Notes under the pieces: model-generated
The model's database searches: none
What the model was told of the DNA's origin: nothing
The model's input: the letters and a program-made list of their open reading frames with translations, nothing else
Shown here: piece by piece, positions 12,727 to 23,468 of the stretch
Numbering within the stretch: position 1 is the stretch's first letter
Layout: every line of letters starts with the position of its first letter
Translations under genes and position numbers: made by a program
NCBI GenBank assembly: GCA_025667525.1
Contig: CM046876.1
Coordinates: 21,663,224-21,727,223 of the forward strand
Source: Glebionis coronaria
Lineage: Eukaryota > Streptophyta > Magnoliopsida > Asterales > Asteraceae
Length of the DNA stretch: 64,000 nucleotides
Direction of reading: 5' to 3'

Positions 12727-12744
12727 GAGCCGGCAGCGGCGCCA
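12727..12744 (-). promoter_or_regulatory. Athila-1 primer-binding site (tRNA-Asp type)
   Basis: TGGCGCCGCTGCCGGC on the minus strand, two bases after the 5' LTR end. This matches the 3' end of plant tRNA-Asp, the primer typical of Athila-like elements. Confidence 0.8.
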
Positions 12745-12746
12745 TT

Positions 12747-13630
12747 TGATAACTTGATTTTATATGGTTCAATTTTTGTCGTGTGTCTAATCGAATTGAT
12801 CCTGGTTAACTATGCGACTCAGTCGTTCTTTGGTGAAACAAATAGTTGTGTCATTGTAGTAATTAAAGTGTGCAAAACAATTAAAGTAAATGACGTTAAA
12901 ATAAATCTAAGTCTAATTTAAATAAATGGCGAGTATTTAAAAGTGTGACGAAAAGTAAAGGGCACTAAACGTAAATAACGCAAACTTAAATCTATCTAAG
13001 GCAAACTTAAAACGAAACTAAAACTTAAAACTAAGGCAAGGCTAAAATAAATCTAAGGCAAATAAACTTAAAGTGCAAGGTAAATGAAAATGGTGGAAGT
13101 GGTGGTTTGTCAAGCCACCCAACAAGAATGAAATGTATCTAGTCTAATCTATATATATGGGAGGATTAGGGAGTGCTTAGGAAGCTTCCTCCCTCTTTCA
13201 TCTTTTCTTAATTGCATGCTTTAGTCCTTGATCTTCTTAATCCTTTGTTAATCTTCTTAATACTTGGACTTTAATGACTTTGTCTCGGGATTTCTTTGAA
13301 CTCGTTTTGACATTTCTTCATAAATAAGACTTGAGTTCTTCGGCTTTTAGTAAACTTCCGTCTTTTGACTTTTTCTTCGATAAATCTTTAGAATTGGTCT
13401 TGGACTTCCGTTCTTTTTGCACTCTTGACTTCTTGACTTCGTCTTTCGTCTTTTTCTTCGATAAAAGCCCGTGAATGCCCGTGTTTTCTCCACTTTTCAC
13501 CTTTTCGTCCTAAATCACAACAAAAACACAAACCACGCATAATTCCGACATAAATGACACAAAATACACGTTTTGGCTCGGTTATTATTGTAATTAAGGG
13601 TAAAAAGGATGGGTGTTTACACACCTATCA
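12747..13630 (-). repeat. Athila-1 5' LTR (short form, 884 bp)
   Basis: On the minus strand it runs from TGATAGGTGTG (13630) to TTATCA (12747), next to the primer site. The U3 half is nearly identical to the 3' LTR. The R/U5 half is only 320 bp, is diverged and lacks the TTCCGG array. It has a TATA-like CATATATATAG near 13150 and the lysine-rich U3 frame at 13509-13318. Confidence 0.88.
13318..13509 (-). other. Lysine-rich U3 frame (Athila-1 5' LTR copy)
   Basis: Same frame as 7176-6985, again opening right after a T-rich TTTAG. A few residues differ (for example IHGLLSKKK instead of IHELLSKKK). The frame is intact in both LTRs. Confidence 0.35.
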
Positions 13631-13635
13631 AAGTT
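13631..13635. repeat. Target-site duplication of Athila-1 (right)
   Basis: AAGTT, identical to 5592-5596. Confidence 0.93.
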
Positions 13636-16354
13636 CCTCAAGATGATCCAAGTGCGTCTTAATGCTAATGTCCGCCGAATTCGTACCGATAACGGAACAG
13701 AGTTTGTCAGTCAGACTCTGCGTAATTATTATGACGAAGTTGGCATTTCACATGAAACATCAGTTGCTCGCACTCCACTACAAAACGGTGTCGTGGAAAG
13801 ACTTAATCGTACACTTATGGAAGCTGCTAGAACTATGTTGATTTACGCAAATGCTCCTTTATTCATATGGGCAGAAGCTGTAGCAACCGCATGTTATACC
13901 CAAAACCGCTCTATCGTTCGTAAGCGCCATGGAAAAAAACCGTATGAGCTTCTTCATGAACGAAAACCCGACTTATCATTTCTTCAGGTGTTTGGTGCAC
14001 TTTGTTACCTGACCATCAACAGTGAGAATTTGGGAAAAGTTCAACCGAAAGCTGATATAGGAATTTTCATTGGTTACTCACCCTCAAAGAAAGCTTACCG
14101 AATTTATAACAGTCATCTTGGCAAGATTATAGAAACTATGTATGTCGACTTTTATGAGCTAACAGTGATCGCTTCTGAGCACCGCAGCTCTGAACCCACG
14201 CTTCATGAGATGGGACCCGGTACTATCAGTTCTGGATTTGTTCCCAACAATCCTACTTCTCCATCATTTATACCACCTACAAGGACCGAGTGGGATAAGT
14301 TATTTCAACCGATGTTTCATGAATTCTTTGATCCCCCAAGTGATGATGCTCCAGCCCCTACAGTGATAGCTCTGATTCTGCAGTTGTTACTCAAGATAAT
14401 GGAGCTCAATCCGGTACATCTACACTCACTATTTAACCGGATGCACCATCCGCCAGTAATTCTCAAACTACACCTGAATCTACACCCCACTCATTCCTAA
14501 TGATGTTGAAGAGGATCACAATGATCACGATTTGGAATTTGCTCACATACATGAGCTTCCATACTTTGGTTTACCTATTCCCGACAACCCTAACAGGGCG
14601 TCTACCTCAGAGGGAGCTCCTGCTACCGTTTACTCCAGACCCCAGCGGATTGAAGCTCACAACACCAATTGGACAAAGGATCACCCAATCAGAAATATTA
14701 TTGGTGCCATTGAAAGACTAGTCTCTACTCGCTGCCAATTACAAGAGAATACATTATTTTGTTACTTTGATGCCTTTCTCTCCGAGGTTGAACTTAAAAC
14801 ATGGCAATTAGCTGACACAATCGTGTTGGATTGAAGCGATGCAAGAGGAACTTAATGAATTTAAAAGACTTAAAATCTAGGAATTAGTTCCTTTACCCGA
14901 CAACGTCAACGTTCTTACTTTGTTGTGGGTCTACAAGGTTAAACTCGATGAGATGGGTGGAATATTAAAGAACAAGGCAACATTGGTCGCTCGTGGTTAC
15001 AAACAAGCACTGGGTATTCACTTTGAAAAATCCTTTGCTCCTGTTGCAAGATTGGAGGAAATCAGACTATTCCTTGCTTATGCTGCTCACATGAACATGA
15101 TCGTCTATCAAATGGATGTTAAGACGGCATTTCTCAATGGTGAATTAAGGAAAGAAGTCTATGTAAGCCTGGCGAATTGATTTGTGAACTCAGAGCATCC
15201 TAATCATGTGTACAAGCTCAAGAAGGCTCTTTATGAGTTGAAACAAGCTCCACGCGCATGGTACGATCTACTGTCATCATATCTCATCTCAGAAGGCTTC
15301 TCCAAAGGCAAAGTGGACCCGGCATTGTTCATTCTCAAGGAAGCCTACGACATGATACTGGTACAAATTTATGTTGATGATAAAACATTTTCTGCCACGA
15401 CCCAAGAATTGTCCGACCATTTTGAGAAAATCATGTCCACACATTTTAAGATGTCAATGATGGGAAAATTTTCATTTTTCTTAGGGTTACAAATTTCTCA
15501 AAATCCTAGAGGCATCTTCATTAATCAATCCAAATATGTTCTAGAACCTTTGAAAAAGTATCACTTTGAAAATTGTGACCCCGTGGATACTCCAATGGTG
15601 GAGAGATCCAAGTTAGACGAGGATAAAGATGGGATTGCTATCGATCTGAAACTTTATCATAGAATGATCGGTGCCCTTCTCTATCTCACTGCTAGCAGGC
15701 CTGATTTACAATTTTCTATATGCATATGTGCCCGGTATCAGGCTCGGCCTACCGAAAAGCACTTACATGTTGTGAAACGGATCTTCGGTATCTTAAAGGA
15801 ACACTTAATCGTGGTCTGTGGTATCTGAAAGACTCCTATATTGCACTAACAGCGTATGCAGATGCGGATCACGCTGGGTGTCAAGATACTAGACGTAGCA
15901 CTTCAGGAAGCTTGCAACTACTTGGATATCGTTTGATTAGTTGGGCATCCAAAAGGCAGAAAAGCGTTGCGATATCAAGTACGGAGGCAGAATACATCGG
16001 GCCATGTCTGGTTGTTGTGCTCAAGTCCTTTGGATGAGATCACAATTGACTGACTACGGTCTTGGATTCAACAAAATACCGATGTACTGCCACAACAAAA
16101 GTGCCATTGCCCATTGCTGCAACAACGTTCAACACTCCCGGTCCAAGCATATTGACATACACTACCATTTCATCAAAGAGCAAGTGGAGAATGGAGTAAT
16201 CGAGCTATACTTCGTCAACACTGAGTATCAGCTGGCGGATCTTTTCATAAAGGCTTTAGATCGAGGACGAATTGAGTTTTTGACCGATAAGCTGGGTATG
16301 AAATCATTCTCATCTGAGACTCTTAAGGAGTTGGCAGAAGAAACTACAGAATAG
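13636..16354 (+). pseudogene. Copia-1 polyprotein, 3' half (integrase core, RT, RNase H)
   Basis: Continues the integrase frame cut at 5591. The second catalytic Asp is in IRTDNGTEF (near 13690) and the catalytic Glu in LQNGVVERLNRTL (near 13790). The integrase C-terminal motif ELLHERKPDLSFL and FIGYSPSKKAYRIYN follow. A diverged linker runs to about 14830. The RT has [13 protein letters not shown] (15105) and the catalytic YVDD (15372). RNase H has AYADADHAG (15855) and SSTEAEYI (15975). Breaks include a TAG near 14877, a TGA at 15178-15180 and frameshifts near 14500 and 15800. All catalytic blocks are recognisable, so this is a once-complete copy. Confidence 0.88.
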
Positions 16355-17710
16355 TGGTGGTAAACTATTTTCGAGTATCCTTTTTCGTGATCATGTATAT
16401 ACTGTCTACATTTAAAAACCAAAAAAAACAAAAATATAAAACCTACAAAAACCATAAAAAATATAAAATCAAGAAAATCTAAAAATATTTTTCATTTTCA
16501 AAAAGGCATGTCTTTTAGTACGATAATATTTACGGCCTTAGAAATATCGATTAATATTGACACGGCGCCATAAATAGAGTTCGTATAAAAGTTGTAAATA
16601 TATTAAAACATGCCTATATGGCTTGTAGTTATTTCAGAATGCAACCCGCTTTTCATATTAAAGTCACGTATTTCTTTGGGAAACGTTGGCTCACAACGGG
16701 AATTAATTTTCTCGGCTATGGTTTACTCTAAAACCATACAAGGGATTAAGTTTACTTTATAACTTGGTCTAATACAAATTAGTATACGCTTCAGTGCATT
16801 TATTTGTTAAAATAAGAGAAATCTTATTGCTACCAGAATCGTATCTTCAAAACATTAAACATAAAATGTGTTCATAGGTATTTGACTCTTTAAACAACGA
16901 CTACAGTTCTTTAAATAGAAAACGGTCATTGTTTAAAGGGGAGAAAATATCAATCGTCTTCAAAAGAAAATTGGTCTTCAAAAAGTTGTTCTGAAAGAAT
17001 CAAACGGTTAATGTCTAATGTCGTATCATTTACGGTGTGTGCCTTACGTGCTAAGTGATAAGTTGTGCCATAGGATTGCGTGATTGGTTGTTTATGTGCG
17101 TTGAGTTTATTAAGAGATAACGACGTTAGTGATCAACATTGTTGTAACATATTAAACACTAGCTGAAAATAAAGGGACTTAGTTGCACTTTTTTTGCTAA
17201 GTTTGACCAAGTCAACCCCCCCCCCCCCCCCCCGTTTTTTCTTTCCAGCAAAAACACACACACAAATACCATTTGGCCGCCATTGTTGATTTTTCTTCAA
17301 ACCTTCATATCTCGCATCTCTGTTCATGATTAGATCAAAGGTACAACACGAAATACGTTTATCAGGGGTTAAAGTAGTGTGGCACGAGGGCTATAGACAA
17401 AGCGCCACCTACATGATCACAAAGATTAAGGCAAAGCTGCGGAAAAGACAGTTGATGAGAAGCTTAGAACGATTCGTTGGTGGTAGACCATATGGAGCTC
17501 TTCACAGGCTAATGGAACGATCCACTTGATGTGTTGATCATACTATATCAGGTCATCTCCATACGCTAATTGTGAATATGTATATATTGTGAATATTAGG
17601 CTTTTGTGGCATGGTGTAGTGTGAAAGTATGATACTTTTCAAGAATTTCTAACGAGATTCTAAATCTTTCAAAATATATCATACTTAAGCACTATAACTA
17701 GCCCTCATTA
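16355..17710 (+). other. Copia-1 3' untranslated region
   Basis: About 1.35 kb between the RNase H stop and the polypurine tract without a recognisable ORF. It includes an 18-base C run at 17216-17233. A 67-codon frame at 17326-17529 matches nothing I recognise. Confidence 0.5.
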
Positions 17711-17723
17711 AATTGAGGGGGAG
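17711..17723 (+). other. Copia-1 polypurine tract
   Basis: AATTGAGGGGGAG, followed by TATTAATGTTC. Such a G-rich tract primes plus-strand synthesis next to the 3' LTR of Copia elements. Confidence 0.6.
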
Positions 17724-18520
17724 TATTAATGTTCTATGGCCAAATCTTAATTTCATCTTTTAACCCGCTTTCCAATATATATGTGGTTAAGGTTAAAAGG
17801 ACTCAATGCAAAAACCAACTTAATATGTGTTATACACACGTTAAGGGGAGCGTTTGGATGACAAAAACACTTAAGGTACAAAACATTTGATAGTTTTATC
17901 ACAAGTACCTTAGTGATTTTTAAGGAATTTTCAAAGTGACAAGTACTTACCCAAAACACATTTAATTCACGACGATGGTGGTGACAAAAGGGTGGTAGGA
18001 TTAGGTATAAGTCCAATGATTCTTTCTGAATCGAAGGAATCTTGCCAAGGACAATTCCATAGCTAGAAATAGTAGGCCTTAGGAAAGATGAGGATTGGAT
18101 TGTGAACGTAGCAGAATGCCGACCAAGTACATAAGCTAGCACTGGAACAATCACAACAAGGTGCTAGTTATGACGTATTGGTAAGCATTGAAGGGGTCAG
18201 AATGAAAAAGAATTGTAATGATAAAGGGTGTAAAGAAAGAAGCCCTCCTTACAAGTTAGGAAGAAACCGGGTCAAACACATCTTGAAGACGATAAGACAT
18301 CATGGACCTAGTGATGCAATGCACAACCCCTCCCATCTAACTCAAATATCTCTCAAAATATATTTGTTTTAATGTCACGGAGTTCAACACATTATCTATC
18401 GGTTTATTCACTCCGAATAAATTGATATTGAAATGGTGGAAATCCTCTCCAGCCTCCGCTCAGCAAATTAAAACGAACTATTGAGTCTAGAGCCACGAGA
18501 TTATCAAAAGTCTTATTAGG
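17724..18520 (+). other. Probable start of Copia-1 3' LTR, interrupted
   Basis: Sequence after the polypurine tract; the LTR may start at TATTAATG (17724) or TGTTCTATGG (17730). It is interrupted by Tekay at 18526 and resumes at 41848. No matching 5' LTR is visible upstream of Copia-1, so the assignment rests on position only. I see no gene. Confidence 0.35.
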
Positions 18521-18525
18521 ACACT
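18521..18525. repeat. Target-site duplication of Tekay element (left)
   Basis: ACACT, repeated at 41843-41847 immediately after the 3' LTR. Confidence 0.85.
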
Positions 18526-19288
18526 TTTAAAACCCGTTTTAAAATCCTTAAGATCATTAAATGCACGAATTTACGGTTAAATTTAAACTTTTTAATTAAT
18601 TAATATACGACATGAATCATGAACATTTAATACGAACCTTACGTATATTAATTAATTATTATGAGTATTACGTATGAAAATATGAATATTAATGCACGAT
18701 AAGTATTCACGTAAAATACTTAAAACGTACAAGACATAAAACACGAACATTTAATTTCAAATATTATGTATATTATTAATACACGATAAATTTTTACGTA
18801 GAATATTAAATTCACGATATTTAAAACACGAACATTCACGAATAATAATTAAACATGAAAATTGTATGGATTTGGTTTTGGGTTTGTGTGTAGCCGCGAC
18901 AAAAAAAGGAAACAAGGGCCTCATGGCCCGGCCCATTTAGTAATCCTAATTGTAAATAATTAACCTCCAAGGATTTACATAATATCACTTTTAGAAAAAC
19001 ACAAAGAAACCCTACTTTGGTCTCTCCCTAGCCGCGGCATACCACAAGAACACAAGGAAAGATTTTTGGGTTTTGATCTTGGAAAATTACGTGTTTGTGT
19101 TCATGTTTCATTCCTAAATCCATCCACGCATTTGGTATTTATCAGACCTTAACCTTTTTAATTTTTTTTATTTTAATTATCATCATATGTTCACTGATCT
19201 TGAAATCATTAACTAAAAATATGTTGTTGTAAAGATTAAAACAATAAAAGGTGGGGTTTGGTTCGTTTTTGGTTCGGTTGCACACAAA

Positions 19289-19580
19289 TCGAGAGTCGAC
19301 CGACTCTCGGTGGGGTTTTTCTGGCCACCACCTGCGACCCTAATGAGTGCGGTGGGGTTTGATTGCTGTCACCCGCAAGCCACCAGCCCCACAGTGGGAA
19401 CTATGGTCGCGCAGTGGGAACCGAGACCATGTTCTGGTCTCGGTGGGTACATGTGACTCGGCAGGGGGAACCCGGTCCTGCCGGGGTGAACTCTGGCCGA
19501 GCAGTGGGAACCGGCAGCAGCTTTAGCTGCTTAGCCGCCGGCCAAACCACCCAGCCGCCGGCTGTGGTGGTGTGTTGGCT
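19289..19580 (+). repeat. GC-rich island with CAGTGGGAAC repeats in Tekay LTR
   Basis: Within an AT-rich LTR, this segment has a 9-bp inverted repeat (CGAGAGTCG, AC loop, CGACTCTCG, 19290-19309), then CAGTGGGAAC-like units at about 19391, 19411, 19462 and 19501. A homologous island is in the 3' LTR at about 39548-39840. Frames of 80 and 88 codons cross it but are not alike enough to suggest coding. Confidence 0.7.
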
Positions 19581-19690
19581 AATTTTTTTTAAACATGTAT
19601 TATAATTATTGAATTAGTTTAATTAAAAGATATTAATTAAATTAATTAATTTACATGAATTAAGGTATAAATTTATTTAAATAAAATCAT

Positions 19691-19695
19691 GTTAT
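19691..19695. repeat. Target-site duplication of Copia-2 (left)
   Basis: GTTAT, repeated at 31669-31673. The uninterrupted 3' LTR of Tekay has a single GTTAT at the corresponding place (39959-39963). Confidence 0.95.
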
Positions 19696-20212
19696 TGTTG
19701 ATCCCAAACTTAGATCGATTTAGCTTTATGTATACGAGATTAGATCAAGTAATACACTTAGAGAAACCTTTGTATATGTATATGACAATCTAAGTGTTAT
19801 GCAGAATAACCACTTAAACAAGAACACACAAGATATAAACAAACTTTCACTTTGATTAATGATATCAAACTTGCTTACAATGAAAGTAGTTTACGTATGA
19901 AAACTTATTTTGAACATTAACCTAAAGGTCTTCTTTTATAAACACAAGAAGCCTTGTACAATAATCTACGTATCAACTATTCTAGTTAAAGATAAATATA
20001 GAAAATACATTGTTGTTCCTATCTTTACTAGAAGTAATCTAGAATACAATAAACGCGTAGAGTATATCCTTCCATCAGTGCTTGTCTTCAATGTATCAAC
20101 GCTTGACTTTGTCTTGTCAACGCTTGAGCTGTCAGCGTTTGTATTACTCCTGTCAACGCTTGTTTTACTCTTGTCAGCGCTCAAGTAGACTGGCTATAAT
20201 TTATTCCCAACA
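19696..20212 (-). repeat. Copia-2 3' LTR (517 bp)
   Basis: Reads TGTTGGGAATAAATTATAGC to GATCAACA on the minus strand. The TATA box TATAAAAG is at 19940-19933. A five-copy motif array (20095-20182) lies in U3, about 155 bp upstream of the TATA box. It differs from the 31152-31668 copy at about 14 positions. Confidence 0.95.
20095..20182 (-). repeat. Phased motif array 1 (3' LTR U3)
   Basis: Five copies of (G/A)TCA(A/G)CGCTT-like units (plus-strand reading) start at 20095, 20116, 20131, 20152 and 20173: spacings 21, 15, 21, 21. The minus strand stays open across it and reads repeated SVD, NAD and SAD triplets like those in the coding arrays. Confidence 0.9.
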
Positions 20213-20226
20213 ATCCTCCCCTAAAC
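20213..20226 (-). other. Copia-2 polypurine tract
   Basis: On the minus strand TTTAGGGGAGGAT ends exactly at the 3' LTR start. The extra ORF stops only 38 bp upstream of it. Confidence 0.85.
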
Positions 20227-21665
20227 TTGGTATCTACTCTAGTGATCAAGTTTCTGAATAAACATTAAGGACTAGGAGGAATCTTACAAACCTTCTCATA
20301 TTGGTAATAAATAAATCTGATCAAGTCTTTTGCCACGTCACTTGAATAATCAATTTCCAGCTGAATATTTTTCATCTTCACCAAGATTTCCTTGGACATG
20401 AAGTACTGACCATCCACAAGTAGATACTCAGGAAACTTTGTAGAACTCAAATAATAAACACCAGCAACTGAATACAACCTCCATTGAAGACCACTCAGAT
20501 TATCTTCAAGATCCTTCCAAACAGCAGGATCTTCATCAATTGGTCCACACATTCTCTTGAATGTTGACCACAGTTTTATTCCATTGACTGAAGTTGGTGC
20601 TTCAGTCACATACTTGGCCTCTAATAACCTCCATAGGTGTACCAAGTCTTCTCTGTCAAAACTTGCAAACAAAGATATAAGGGTGGTAAAAGTGTGAACC
20701 TCTTTTCCATACCGGCCAATCTTCCAAAACCCACATTCATCTTCTTCATAGCTTACAATTGGGTTTCTTGAATCAAGTGGTAACACTTGTACCATATCTG
20801 AAGCTTCTAATGGTGAGAGCTTGAGACTCTTTCTTATGACAGCTTCACTTAGATGTAATGGATCCATATCTTTGGGAAACTCAAGAGAAACTCCCTTTTT
20901 CACTGGTCTGGGAACAAACATTGCCTTCTTGAGCTCCATTTCCTTTGCAAGTTCTTCTTTTCTTTCATCAGAAAGAAGTCTTAGAGTGTTCTCTTCTTGC
21001 ACTCTAACCCAAATGGGATAAGCTCTACATTCCAACTCATCAAATGTCAACCCAGTCAATTTCTTATAAGTCCAACCTGTTCCATGACATCTGAGCAGCA
21101 TGAAGTACAACTCCTTTCTATCCCTTTTCAAATTTGAGAGAACATTGCTTGCTTTGTGTTTCAGTATGACCTTGCAATCCTTTTGTACTCTGAGAAGAAT
21201 CTCCAAACCCCATATCTGATCTAAAATGGTCAAATGTGGATTCTCTATACACCTTTCTTCCCAAGCATGGTACATCTGAACCACCTATGGCATATCAAAA
21301 TCAACCTGCAATTTCAACTCATTCAATTTCTCCTTGGTCAGCTCATCACCATACTCAAGTCTTTCTGGTTGTTCTATAATCATAACACTTGAGTCTGCAC
21401 TAGCTCCATCACTTCCTTCTTGCTCTCCTGAAGTGACAACAAAAGGTGATTCTCTCACCTCCTTTCTTTCTTGTTCCACAATTTGTGCAGCCAACTTTCT
21501 ATCAAACTCAATATGTGCTGCATTCTTTGGAACAACCTCTTCTACCATAATACCCTTACCCTTATCTAATGGATCAATTGTTGGTAAGGTAGATGGTGAT
21601 ACCTGTGAAGAAACCTCCTTGATGATGGATGATGACTGGAATACATCAACCACCTTCGCAGGTCT

Positions 21666-21759
21666 GTCAACGCTCACTTTTGCCTTGTCCGCGCCCAAAA
21701 TACTCATGTCAGCATTCAAATCAGTCTTGTCAACGCCCAATGTACCTGTCTCAGCGCCT
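21666..21759 (-). repeat. Phased motif array 2 (inside extra ORF)
   Basis: Five units (GTCAACGCTC, GTCCGCGCCC, GTCAGCATTC, GTCAACGCCC, CTCAGCGCCT) start at 21666, 21687, 21708, 21729 and 21750, exactly 21 bp apart. On the coding strand they give seven-residue repeats of the type xVDKxxx or xADKxxx. Confidence 0.92.
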
Positions 21760-22484
21760 CTTGCAATTTCCTCCAACATGGCTGTAAATGATAAATTCAA
21801 GTTGGTAGGAGCAACTAGAGACATATCAAAACCTGCTTGTTTCTTCAAACCAGTAAGGGCTTCAGCTACGCCCAAAGATTCTTCATCAAATGAATCTTTT
21901 CCACTCTCAACAAAAGGTTTTGTAGCAGCTTCATGTGAGCCTTTATCACTCAAATTAACATGCTCAGTAGCAGCTTCCTCCCCTTTATAAGAATCCTCCT
22001 CAAATACAAGGACCCTTGTCTGCCTTCTCCTGGACTCAGCTGTCTCCAAAATAACAATCCTCTCCCTCAATTGCTTGAGTTCAAGGCCTTGTGTGCTGAC
22101 AACTTGTACCAAGTCTGCATTTTGCTTTTGCAAGCTCATGCAGACTGCCGTCAATTCCATTAAAGTCATTGGTTCCAATCTGCCCTCTTCTAAAATGGGT
22201 ATTTGACCTCCCAAGTCAGATTCATTGGGCATGGATGAGGTCTTAATTATGGTGGGACTGCCTTGGCCAGCTTCGAAGCCAGAACCAATAGTCCCAGCCT
22301 CATCCATAGCACCAACCACACTTGTGGTGGTGGTTCTCTCTGCTACATGGCTAGGACCACCAGAGGAGAACACTCCAGTAGTCCTTTGGAGTTTTTGTAA
22401 CCTATATTGGGTTGGGGGAGAAGAAGATATGGATTGGGTGGATGTGGGTTGGTTAAGGGGTGTTTGGGTATGTGAAGGATGGAT

Positions 22485-22536
22485 GTCAACGTTTGAAATA
22501 GGCACATCAACGCCAACATTTAACGTGTCAGCGTCG
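22485..22536 (-). repeat. Phased motif array 3 (inside extra ORF)
   Basis: Three units (GTCAACGTTT, ATCAACGCCA, GTCAGCGTCG) start at 22485, 22506 and 22527, each 21 bp apart, within the proline-rich middle of the extra ORF. Confidence 0.85.
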
Positions 22537-23468
22537 AAGGGTTCTTGGTCAATTTGCATATGTTGTGGGGAAGGTAATGGTTCAGGTATTGGGTCAATTT
22601 GGGGTTGGGGGTCTGGTTGGGGTTGAGCTGCTGCAATAACAGCAAGCATAGCTGGGGTTAGGGGTAGGTCACGATGTGGGGGTGAGTTCATCTTCATAAA
22701 AATTGCTTTCTTTTGCACAGGGATCTCATAAAAATCATCATGATCCCTTGTGCAGTAACCTTGGATCTCAAAAACCATTTGTAAAAATCTGGGATAAGCT
22801 AAAGTCATTTTGTTCCCTTTATTTTTACACATGCCCTCAAAAATCATTTTGGAATAATTAAAATTTTGCCCAGTAGCAATGCACATAATAGCACATGCAA
22901 TAGATCTATTGATCTCATTGTGTGCAGTGCACTTGGGACTCAAACATTGTAGGAGGACATGTAAGAGGTACTTCTAGGCTGGGGGAAACTCTTGTTTATG
23001 ATATTTATTTAAAGTCCCTTCATCAGGAAAAGGATAACCCAAAGCCCTTAGTGCTTGTTCTATTTCAGTAATGGGGAGGGTGGTTATACCATCAGCATCA
23101 TCAAGATGCAAAGCTTGGCGTACCAAAGCTTCAGTAACCACCCATGTTCTCCCATGAACAATAGAAGATAATGTAGTCACTCTATTAACTGTTGAGGAAC
23201 TAACAGTGTTCCAAAACTGTTTAATATTTGTGACAGGAATGAGTGGAGCATGAGAAAGAGCATACCTAAGAGGGGATGCGTTCAAATACGCCACCATTTG
23301 CGTGTATTGGGGAAACAAAGCATCACCAGCTTCAAGATACGCGACCATGTTGTGTTGACTTCTGAACCCCAATTCTAAATCAGATGGTTTAAACTTTGGT
23401 GCCATTGTTGAAAGTTGTTTAAATGATTGAGAAAGATGAAGTTTATAGGAGAAAATTGTGTTAGACAA

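Larger units (their letters stand above)
5597..13630 (-). mobile_element. Athila-1: Ty3 retrotransposon lacking pol, inserted in Copia-1
   Basis: An 8.0-kb minus-strand element bounded by AAGTT. Reading on the minus strand it has a 5' LTR (13630-12747), a tRNA-Asp-type primer site, gag and protease (about 12494-9402), a 2.1-kb non-coding stretch, a polypurine tract at 7299 and the 3' LTR (7298-5597). The protease region matches Athila-type elements (LADLGAS, GRPFLRTGRA). There is no reverse transcriptase, RNase H or integrase: sequence equivalent to the end of the Athila-2 pol (near 50461) follows directly after gag-protease. The copy could only move with proteins from another element, and its own gag frame is broken. 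Confidence 0.9.
18526..19695 (+). repeat. Tekay 5' LTR, first part
   Basis: Aligns with 38786-39966 of the 3' LTR, starting at AAAACCC and the block AAATGCACGAATTTACGG. It is cut by Copia-2 after CATGTTAT and resumes at 31674. It contains a GC-rich island (19289-19580) with a small hairpin. Confidence 0.9.
20265..23405 (-). pseudogene. Copia-2 extra ORF after pol, two in-frame TAG codons
   Basis: From MAPKFK (23405; the frame is open to 23468) one frame runs about 1,046 codons to 20265, interrupted only by TAG at 22976-22974 and 21287-21285. Residues 1-230 have a compact globular look (FWNTVSSSTVNRVTTL, LLHVLLQCLSPKCT, RSIACAIMCIATGQNF), resembling the plant-specific domain I remember as a putative plant transposon protein. 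A proline-, glutamine- and serine-rich middle holds a short coiled coil (LMELTAVCMSLQKQN) and the 7-residue VDK/ADK repeats. The C-terminal 340 residues (ILDQIWGLEILLRV, FDREDLVHLWRLLEAKY, YYLSSTKFPEYLL) resemble proteins found beside Copia pol genes in Asteraceae, sometimes annotated as longin-like. It has no transmembrane segment, so it is not an obvious envelope protein. Function unknown. Confidence 0.75.

Noticed and set aside
17326..17529. Small basic ORF in the Copia-1 3' UTR
   Set aside because: No homology recognised and no conserved context; left as UTR.
20095..20182. WRKY W-boxes as the meaning of the Copia-2 motif
   Set aside because: The reverse strand gives TTGACA or TTGAC followed by other bases; the canonical TTGAC(C/T) is uncommon and AGCG-type units lack TTGAC altogether.
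21334..22626. Plus-strand ORFs of 218 and 133 codons
   Set aside because: Antisense of the Copia-2 extra ORF; low-complexity serine- and tryptophan/glycine-rich translations.
20265..23405. Envelope-like gene
   Set aside because: No signal peptide or transmembrane segment is visible in any part of the frame.
20265..23405. Programmed read-through at the two TAG codons
   Set aside because: The following bases do not fit the well-known plant viral read-through context (CARYYA), and pol of the same element has several similar stops; decay is simpler.
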